Shown in pieces: positions 7,625-13,177 of a stretch of 15,182 nt of DNA (position 1 is its first letter; each line of letters begins with the position of its first letter). The stretch is from Planctomycetota bacterium (GTDB lineage Bacteria; Planctomycetota; PUPC01; JACPCR01). A program made the position numbers and the translations under genes. Location of the stretch: contig JASLXP010000457.1 in the NCBI GenBank assembly GCA_030740295.1, positions 1 to 15,182 on the forward strand, read 5' to 3'. Under the pieces are notes generated by a model. It made no database searches, was not told the DNA's origin, and saw only the letters and a list, made by a program, of their open reading frames with translations.

Positions 7625-8209
7625 TCAGGCAGTCCGCGCTACGTTCGGCGGTCGAATCATACTTCTGGGCCTTCCGAACTGGGTATGGTAAATGAAAATG
7701 CTGATCGTCCGAAGAGGCGCTTTGAGGTCGTGCGAGACCACGCGGGCGAACTGCTCCAAGTCTTCATTCGACCTCTTCAGATCCTCCTCCATCTGTTTGC
7801 GGTCGCTGATGTCCCGGATGGTTGCGAGGGACGCCGGCTCGCCCTGCCATTCGACCTCTACGACCCTCATTTCCGCCACAACTGAATCGATCCGAGGCCG
7901 AAGAATCTTCAACTCCGAGGATTCGCCTGCCACCAGAGGGAAGCCGAACCGGCTGCCGATAAGCACATCTGCTTTCCGGCCAAACAGGGATTCCGCCGCT
8001 TCATTAACGAAATGAATCAACCCGTCCTGCATGACGATGCCATCGGCGTTTTTACCAATGACATTCTGAAACCGGGCTTCACTGGCCGACAATTGGTTCC
8101 GAAGTTCGGCGAGCTCCCTCTCAGGGCCGTCACTCGCTTCCGGCTGTTCCTGCATCAGACTCGCCTCTCTAGCCGTTTGATTCCGTAGTGCGAATTGACC
8201 GGTTGCCAC
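7625..8209 (-). pseudogene. PAS histidine kinase truncated just after the H box
   Basis: The predicted product is 194 residues: a short coiled N-terminal region (about 28-48), a PAS domain (about 42-137, with SEARFQNVIGKNADGIVM, HFVNEAAESLFGRKA and ATIRDISDRKQMEEDL), and the start of HisKA with phospho-acceptor H160 in SHDLKAPLRTIS (159-170). The similarity then stops: residues 174-194 (YHTQFGRPRSMI...) are unrelated, and the frame ends. The second dimerisation helix and the whole ATPase domain are missing, so it cannot be an active kinase. The GTG start at 8209 follows a strong GAGGAG at 6-bp spacing; an alternative ATG at 8155 also has a purine-rich GAGAGG 8 bp upstream. It lies 97 bp downstream of the response regulator, in the same direction. 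Alternatively it could persist as a small PAS signalling or phosphotransfer protein. Confidence 0.8.
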
Positions 8210-8215
8210 TCTGGT

Positions 8216-8221
8216 CTCCTC
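8216..8221 (-). promoter_or_regulatory. Ribosome binding site deciding the GTG start of the truncated kinase
   Basis: On the minus strand GAGGAG lies 6 bases before the GTG at 8209-8207. This favours the GTG over the internal ATG at 8155. It is one of the few clear Shine-Dalgarno sequences in the window. Confidence 0.6.
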
Positions 8222-8308
8222 GACTGGATTGAGGATTATCTGAACATTGATAACTGATCACACTTCAGAGGACTGACCTATGACACCTCACGCCTTGCTG
8301 GCTGGTCT

Positions 8309-9088
8309 TCACACTCTCACCATTTGCACCAATGTTTCCAGCATCCGTCTGCCCTCTTGCTGGTAGTCAAGCTTCAGCGCCACCTCGGTGCCGGAGGTCT
8401 TCTCCTCCACGCAGGCCGCGACGATCGCTATTATGTCCCTCTCGCCGACCTTGTTCTTTCGCAGCTCACTGGCAATCGATTCCAGCCGGACAGGAATGCT
8501 GGATGGATTCCCGTGCGGTCCGGCCCCGACTATCGAGTCCATAACGTATCCCACCCGTTGGACAAGAATCCGCTTTTGCCAGGAGGGTAAAGCTTGCGCT
8601 TCAGCTCCAGCCGAACCGGAAGAGGAACTGTCATTCGACAGAGCTGAGTCGGCTGCGGCCGGCAGGTCTATCGTATCCACCTCATCCTGGACCTCGTGCA
8701 CCCCCTGACGCAGAATGGCGAATCGAATAGCATGGATCAGGTCGGAGCTGTCGTACCTGCCTTTGACGAAGCATTCGTTTGCCCCTTCCTTGACTAGGCG
8801 CTCGGCAAGCACCGGGTCGTCCCGGCCGGTCATCACCAGAACTGGCATATGAGGCGCTTGCTGCTTCAGCGTGGTAAGAGTGGCCAGCCCGTGGCTGTCG
8901 GGCAAGTCCAGGTCAAGAAGGACCACCTCGATGCCGCCCAGGCGGAGCCGGGCAAGCCCTTCGGAAAGCCGGGTAGCCACCTGGATTCGCACGGAAACCG
9001 TTTCGGTTCCACCGAAGGTCTCCTGGAGCAGGATCACATCGCCGGGATTGTCTTCAATAAGCAGTGCGCGTATCTCTTTTTCGGCCAT
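8309..9088 (-). CDS. Response regulator: CheY-like receiver plus unrecognised C-terminal domain
   Basis: Residues 5-127 are a receiver domain. Acidic E12 and D13 (LLIEDNPGD), phospho-acceptor D59 (VVLLDLDLPDSHGL), T87 (VLVMTG) and K109 (CFVKGR) are all present, and DLIHAIRFAILRQ (116-128) is the final helix. The closest pattern is the receivers that sit next to, or are fused to, PAS histidine kinases. A low-complexity acidic/serine linker follows (about 132-165, with SNDSSSSGS at 151-159). Residues about 166-259 are mostly predicted helix (KRILVQRVGYVMDSIVGAG, RLESIASELRKNKVGERDII, VALKLDYQQEGRRML) and match no output domain I know; there is no helix-turn-helix, GGDEF or EAL signature. The ATG at 9088 has GAGG seven bases upstream (9096-9099). 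The gene precedes the truncated kinase in what is probably one transcription unit. The partner kinase may now be the protein at 4895-7444. Confidence 0.9.
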   Translation of the reverse strand: MAEKEIRALLIEDNPGDVILLQETFGGTETVSVRIQVATRLSEGLARLRLGGIEVVLLDLDLPDSHGLATLTTLKQQAPHMPVLVMTGRDDPVLAERLVKEGANECFVKGRYDSSDLIHAIRFAILRQGVHEVQDEVDTIDLPAAADSALSNDSSSSGSAGAEAQALPSWQKRILVQRVGYVMDSIVGAGPHGNPSSIPVRLESIASELRKNKVGERDIIAIVAACVEEKTSGTEVALKLDYQQEGRRMLETLVQMVRV

Positions 9089-9163
9089 TATGACGCCTCA
9101 GCCAAAGGAGTAATCCGCATCGCTACGGACAGTACATAGCTCCTGATGAGGAACGCCCATCCA

Positions 9164-9315
9164 TCGTAGAGCCACTCGATTTTTCGTTTTGTAGTGCCGC
9201 TTCGTTTTTCGTAGAGCGGAGAGCCACTCCGCTCTTCCCGGAGGCATCCGGCGGGGCTCGGTGGAGTTCGGTCGCGTTGTGACGGAATGGCACTCCGTCC
9301 CATGGCGCACTCCAT
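9164..9315. repeat. Cluster of related short hairpins with GCCAC/GGCAC loops
   Basis: At least two clean stem-loops share a design. GAGCGGA (9214-9220), loop GAGCCAC, TCCGCTC (9228-9234) is a 7-bp stem. GACGGA (9281-9286), loop ATGGCAC, TCCGTC (9294-9299) is a 6-bp stem. A third, weaker copy is ATGG-CGCACT-CCAT (9302-9315). A decayed half copy, TCGTAGAGCCACTCGA, lies at 9164-9179, and TCGTTTT-type spacers repeat at 9184-9194 and 9202-9214. Stem bases co-vary (GCGGA/TCCGC versus GACGGA/TCCGTC) while the loop-proximal CAC and TCC are kept, which suggests a dispersed palindromic element rather than chance. Confidence 0.6.
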
Positions 9316-9562
9316 TGTCCGCGAGAGAGGTACATAGCGTACCCCCCCCCCGGCGAGAACTCTGACTTGAAGTTGGTATTTGGTGATTAGATGCAGATTC
9401 GCCATCGGCTGGCGTCCCATAATCCGCGTAGGGCTCATTCGTAGGCGCCGAAAGATATAGATTCCTCAAGCAGAAGCAAGAATCTTCTCTGAATTCCGGG
9501 ACCGAATCAGACCGCGGCATGTTCCCCGGTGCCCAATTCCTTCAACTCAATCCGCAAAACAG

Positions 9563-9587
9563 CTAATCTCGGCGAGCGCGCCATTAG
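9563..9587. other. Bulged hairpin upstream of the LamG gene
   Basis: CTAAT (9563-9567) pairs with ATTAG (9583-9587), and inside it GGCG (9571-9574) pairs with CGCC (9579-9582) around an AGCG loop, leaving a 3-base bulge CTC on the left. It may be an operator or leader structure, or chance. Confidence 0.3.
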
Positions 9588-9695
9588 ACTGAGACGAGGG
9601 TATTTTCTTTAATCGCTGATTACAGGACAGCAATTCTCTTCTTTCCAGCCCAGGCACACCTCGGACGCAAGTATCCCACAGGCCTGATTCCTGAC

Positions 9696-9722
9696 GACTC
9701 TCACTCTCGCTCTGACTTTCAC
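9696..9722. repeat. Pyrimidine hexamer tract abutting the LamG gene start
   Basis: The last 27 bases before the ATG at 9723 are almost pure pyrimidine with period 6. On the complementary strand the units read AGTCAG, AGCGAG, AGTGAG, AGTCGT. The pattern recalls the hexamer repeats before the URO-D gene, with a different consensus. It occupies the position where a Shine-Dalgarno sequence would be, and none is present. Confidence 0.55.
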
Positions 9723-12700
9723 ATGCGAATGATCTTCTGCCTCATGATTTGCCTCTTCTCATGTGTTCCTTCGAGCGCGGACGATGCGCTCGTCCTGAAG
9801 CTTCCCTTTGATGGATCGCCGGGCCGTTCCGCTGGCGCCAGTGAAATCGCGTTTGGGGAGGGGAAGATTGGGCAAGCCGTTCACGTCAAGTATTACTCCC
9901 CGAAGAAAGCCGGGTCTCTTTGGTACGACGTGTCGAGACTCATCGAGCCGCGAAAGGGCACGCTGGCCTTCTGGGTCAAGAGCGCATCAGACTTCGGACC
10001 GGCCGATCCGATTGGACGGCTGGTGGACATCCGTTCGGAAGAGGAAGCCTACTACCACGTGTGGATGCGGATTTCCGTCAAGGGCAAAGGCGATTTCACC
10101 TTCCAGTTCTTCGATACGGATGCCAAAGGTCATGGGTTCGACTACACGGACGGTTTGAAGACGTGGAAAGCAAACGAATGGCATCACCTTGCCGTGGTCT
10201 GGCACTGCCTGAACGGAGTGCGTGTTTATGACAACGGCCGCGAGGTGTTTTCATCGTGGGGCAAAGACAAATGGGAGCCTCTCACTCCGACCCATCTCGC
10301 ATTCGGCTGCATCGCTGGTCGTCGGGCCCAATCCGAGCTCTGGTTTGATGAGGCCCGGCTTTTTACAGAACCATTGACCGCTGCGCAGGTCGCTACTCTT
10401 GCTCAGGGGAAGGAAGTGGCGGTCGAAAAGAAACTGGAAAAGTTCCCCGGCATCCTGAGTGGCAGCCCGGCAGAGAAACTGAACTCGGAGGTGTCGGATC
10501 AGAAAGGGATGCCTGTCATCACGCTCGGAAAGCCGGTCATTATTCGGCAGCATCTCATCAAATCTGCCAAAGTGCTGAAGGTGACCCGTGGCGAGTTTTA
10601 CGACGGCCGTTTTCACCGGCGCCGGGCAGTGCCGGGCGCTGCAGACATCAAATTGAACCGGCGAGCCACGATTACCCACCTGGCTCTGGACGGGCCGAAC
10701 GTGTCATCCGTCCTTGGCAAGCACGTTCTGCCCGCTGGGAAGCACACTCGTTCTGCGCTGAAGCCGCCACTCGTCGCGGACCGCATTCGTCTCGATGAAA
10801 ACCAGGGCGGCCCTTCGCTCAACGAAATCCGTTTCTACCAGGTCACGGACAGTTGGACTGGTCGGAAGGGAGAGCAGGTGGCCATCGGCGAGACCTTTCT
10901 CGAAAGGGCGGAAGTACAGAGTCAACCTGTTGAAGCCGACACAGCCTATTCCGGGGTGTCGCTGCAGTTGCGGCTCGTACCGCCTTACCCCCGGCTAGCG
11001 CGCATCGATTTGACGGAAGAAACGGAAAGAGACCGACGGCTGTTCTCCGTGGATGCCCGCGTGGAAGGCAAAGGCGACCTGTCCGTCACCCTTGACTGGC
11101 CGGACTACATCGTCAGGAAAGGTGGCCGGGTCACCGCGGGAATGGTCTTTTATCCCCCGTGCCGAATAGCAGACGGGTCTTCGATGTGGCTGCACGCGAC
11201 GACGATTGAGGTCGCCAGAGCGGAGTATGTCCAGCAGCAGCTCGGATGGTTTGCCCCGTGGTATTCGCGGCATGCGGAGGCGCACCGCTGGGATTCCAGA
11301 GGCTGGCAGCCTTCGACCATGCCTGAACTGCGTTGGCTGGCAAACGCGCGCCATTTCGATCCGGAGAACCCGCTGGCCACGGCTTACCACAACCGGATTT
11401 TCCACAAGACCCGCGAAGTCCAGGTGGAGATCCCCGGCCCGGAAGCGGCGCCCCTGTGGGCCAGAGCCCAGCGCGAAGCCATGCGCCGAACTGCGGACGT
11501 GGTCCACTGGTGGATCGATCACCGTCAATCGCCGGATGGCCAGTTCGGTGGCGGATGGAACGACGATGTTGAGATGCTGCACGGTTGGGATCTCCTCGTG
11601 CTCGGTGCAGGCGACGAAAAGGTGAAGGCATCGATGGCCCGGCTCTGCGACGGGATTTGGGCATCAGGGCGTTTCACTCGCGGTTACTCGAACATCATCT
11701 GGGACGTGGAGCACGCGGCCGAAGATTCGACTTACAGCCAGCCCCGCATGGTGCCCCTCGAGTACGGCAACCCGAAATGGATCGAACGCTGTATGGAAAC
11801 CATCAGCAACTTCGATTTCTGGACCGAAGTGAACCCCAGGGGCCACCGCCATTTCAAGTCCTACATGTTCCAGGCGCAGAAAATCCGTCCCAAACCCGAA
11901 ACTGACTCCGACGTACCCGACAACGCCAGGGCCGCGAAGATTGGCCTTTCCGTCGTATGGTACAACGGCAACGAGCGCATCCGCCGCTGGTTCACCGAAT
12001 GGGCAGATGCCTGGGTCGAAGATTCCTTTAAACAGGTGCCCGGGAAACGGCCAGGATGTCTGCCCGGTGAGATCGTGGCGAAGACCTGCCGAATTGGCCG
12101 TGAAGGGAGCTCGTGGAAGACCTGCAAACGTTACCCACTCGGCGGCATCACCTATCACATGGAAGACCAACTGGTTGGCGTCTACCACTTCACTGGCGAC
12201 AACAAGTATCTCGGCCCCATCGAAGCGCAGATCGCGTCCGGCCGGGCCGGTGAAGCAGCCGTGGTCAACTGGCGGCGCCTCACGGGCAGCCGGAAGCTCG
12301 ACGAGCGCTTCATCGGGAAGGCTGCCGGCGCATCACCCAATCCCAGTTTCAACGCCTGGCTCGCAACGGGCGACAAGACCTGGCTTCAGAAAGCACTCGT
12401 ACGCGTAGTCGAAGACTTTGAGCGCAACCGCTTCCTCGTCACCGAGGCCGAGCCGCCGACCGACCGCGTACCGCTGCCCGGCAACGTGCTCCTTCGCCAG
12501 ATGATCCTCGGCGGCATTGGCGTCTGGGTCTGCGGCTGGCCTCAAATGGCGGTGTCGTGGGAGCGAACGGGCTATGACTTCGCCGCCCTTGTCCTTGAAG
12601 CCCGGCCCGCAAAGCTCAAGGTCCTTGCCTGGAACTTTGGCCCGGCGAGAGAAGTCACCATGCGAGTCTGGGAGCTCGCCAGAGGCAAGTACGAGTTGAA

Positions 12701-13169
12701 AATCGGGCCGGATAATAATCAGGACGATGCCCTGGACTCCGTGCGCACCGACCTCACGGTCGAGATTGACCGTGCGACTCGTCTCACCATCCCGCTCCCG
12801 GCCAACGAACTGACACTCATCGAGCTGAATCAAGTAGGGGCACTCCCCGCAGGAAGCCGCCCTGACCTGGCGGTCTCATCAGAAGACATCGAGCTCTCCG
12901 CCGACCGGAGAAAAGTCGCCGTAACCGTTCACAACATCGGCAGCGCGCCTTCCCAACCCGTGCGCGCAGTTGTTTACAGTGACACGAAAGAAGAACTGGG
13001 CACGGAAAAGGTCGAGCCGATTCCTCCGCCGAATGATCTGAAACCGCAAACTGTGCGGCTGACCATCGCTCTCAAGAAGCCGGCCCCGAAGAAGTGGAAG
13101 CTGGTCATCGATCCCGAAGGAACGCTGGACGAAATCACAAGGGAGAACAATGCTCTGAGCAGCAATTGA
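9723..13169 (+). CDS. Secreted LamG / alpha-barrel / CARDB protein, probable polysaccharide-active enzyme
   Basis: The 1148-residue protein starts with a signal peptide (MRMIFCLMICLFSCVPSSA, cleavage near residue 19). Residues about 22-235 are a LamG/concanavalin-like module (KGTLAFWVKS, WHHLAVVWHCLNGVRVYDNG, LWFDEARLF). A beta-rich part with a discoidin-like end (RIRLDENQGGPSLNEIRFY) follows. Residues about 580-870 are helical and probably an alpha/alpha barrel, with conserved-looking acidic and aromatic motifs: FGGGWNDD (608-615), IWDVEHAAEDSTYS (659-672) and TYHMEDQLVGVYHFTGD. D614, D615, D661, E663, E667 or D668 are candidate catalytic or metal residues, by inference only. Residues about 1045-1148 are a CARDB-type Ig-like domain ending ITRENNALSSN. 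No known GH or PL family could be assigned by eye. ATGs at 9723 and 9729 are both possible starts. The stop lies 8 bp before the heparinase-like gene, so the two are probably co-transcribed. Confidence 0.8.
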   Translation: MRMIFCLMICLFSCVPSSADDALVLKLPFDGSPGRSAGASEIAFGEGKIGQAVHVKYYSPKKAGSLWYDVSRLIEPRKGTLAFWVKSASDFGPADPIGRLVDIRSEEEAYYHVWMRISVKGKGDFTFQFFDTDAKGHGFDYTDGLKTWKANEWHHLAVVWHCLNGVRVYDNGREVFSSWGKDKWEPLTPTHLAFGCIAGRRAQSELWFDEARLFTEPLTAAQVATLAQGKEVAVEKKLEKFPGILSGSPAEKLNSEVSDQKGMPVITLGKPVIIRQHLIKSAKVLKVTRGEFYDGRFHRRRAVPGAADIKLNRRATITHLALDGPNVSSVLGKHVLPAGKHTRSALKPPLVADRIRLDENQGGPSLNEIRFYQVTDSWTGRKGEQVAIGETFLERAEVQSQPVEADTAYSGVSLQLRLVPPYPRLARIDLTEETERDRRLFSVDARVEGKGDLSVTLDWPDYIVRKGGRVTAGMVFYPPCRIADGSSMWLHATTIEVARAEYVQQQLGWFAPWYSRHAEAHRWDSRGWQPSTMPELRWLANARHFDPENPLATAYHNRIFHKTREVQVEIPGPEAAPLWARAQREAMRRTADVVHWWIDHRQSPDGQFGGGWNDDVEMLHGWDLLVLGAGDEKVKASMARLCDGIWASGRFTRGYSNIIWDVEHAAEDSTYSQPRMVPLEYGNPKWIERCMETISNFDFWTEVNPRGHRHFKSYMFQAQKIRPKPETDSDVPDNARAAKIGLSVVWYNGNERIRRWFTEWADAWVEDSFKQVPGKRPGCLPGEIVAKTCRIGREGSSWKTCKRYPLGGITYHMEDQLVGVYHFTGDNKYLGPIEAQIASGRAGEAAVVNWRRLTGSRKLDERFIGKAAGASPNPSFNAWLATGDKTWLQKALVRVVEDFERNRFLVTEAEPPTDRVPLPGNVLLRQMILGGIGVWVCGWPQMAVSWERTGYDFAALVLEARPAKLKVLAWNFGPAREVTMRVWELARGKYELKIGPDNNQDDALDSVRTDLTVEIDRATRLTIPLPANELTLIELNQVGALPAGSRPDLAVSSEDIELSADRRKVAVTVHNIGSAPSQPVRAVVYSDTKEELGTEKVEPIPPPNDLKPQTVRLTIALKKPAPKKWKLVIDPEGTLDEITRENNALSSN

Positions 13170-13177
13170 ATGGACCC

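Larger units (their letters stand above)
9089..9722. other. 634-bp divergent intergenic region
   Basis: This region separates the minus-strand signalling genes from the plus-strand polysaccharide genes and must hold both promoters. It contains a group of related small hairpins (9164-9315), a run of ten C (9342-9351), a bulged hairpin (9563-9587) and a pyrimidine hexamer tract (9696-9722), each described separately. I could not identify a convincing sigma-70 promoter pair. Several open frames of 70-140 codons on the minus strand overlap here, but they are built from the hairpin repeats and are not convincing genes. Confidence 0.6.

Noticed and set aside
7479..7691. Small plus-strand gene of 70 codons in the gap next to the truncated kinase
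   Set aside because: No recognisable domain, no ribosome site, and it runs into the antisense of the kinase; more likely part of a repeat remnant.
9088..9520. Overlapping minus-strand frames upstream of the response regulator
   Set aside because: They have unrelated, repeat-derived translations with no domain signature, and they cover the hairpin cluster; the response regulator start at 9088 has its own good ribosome site.
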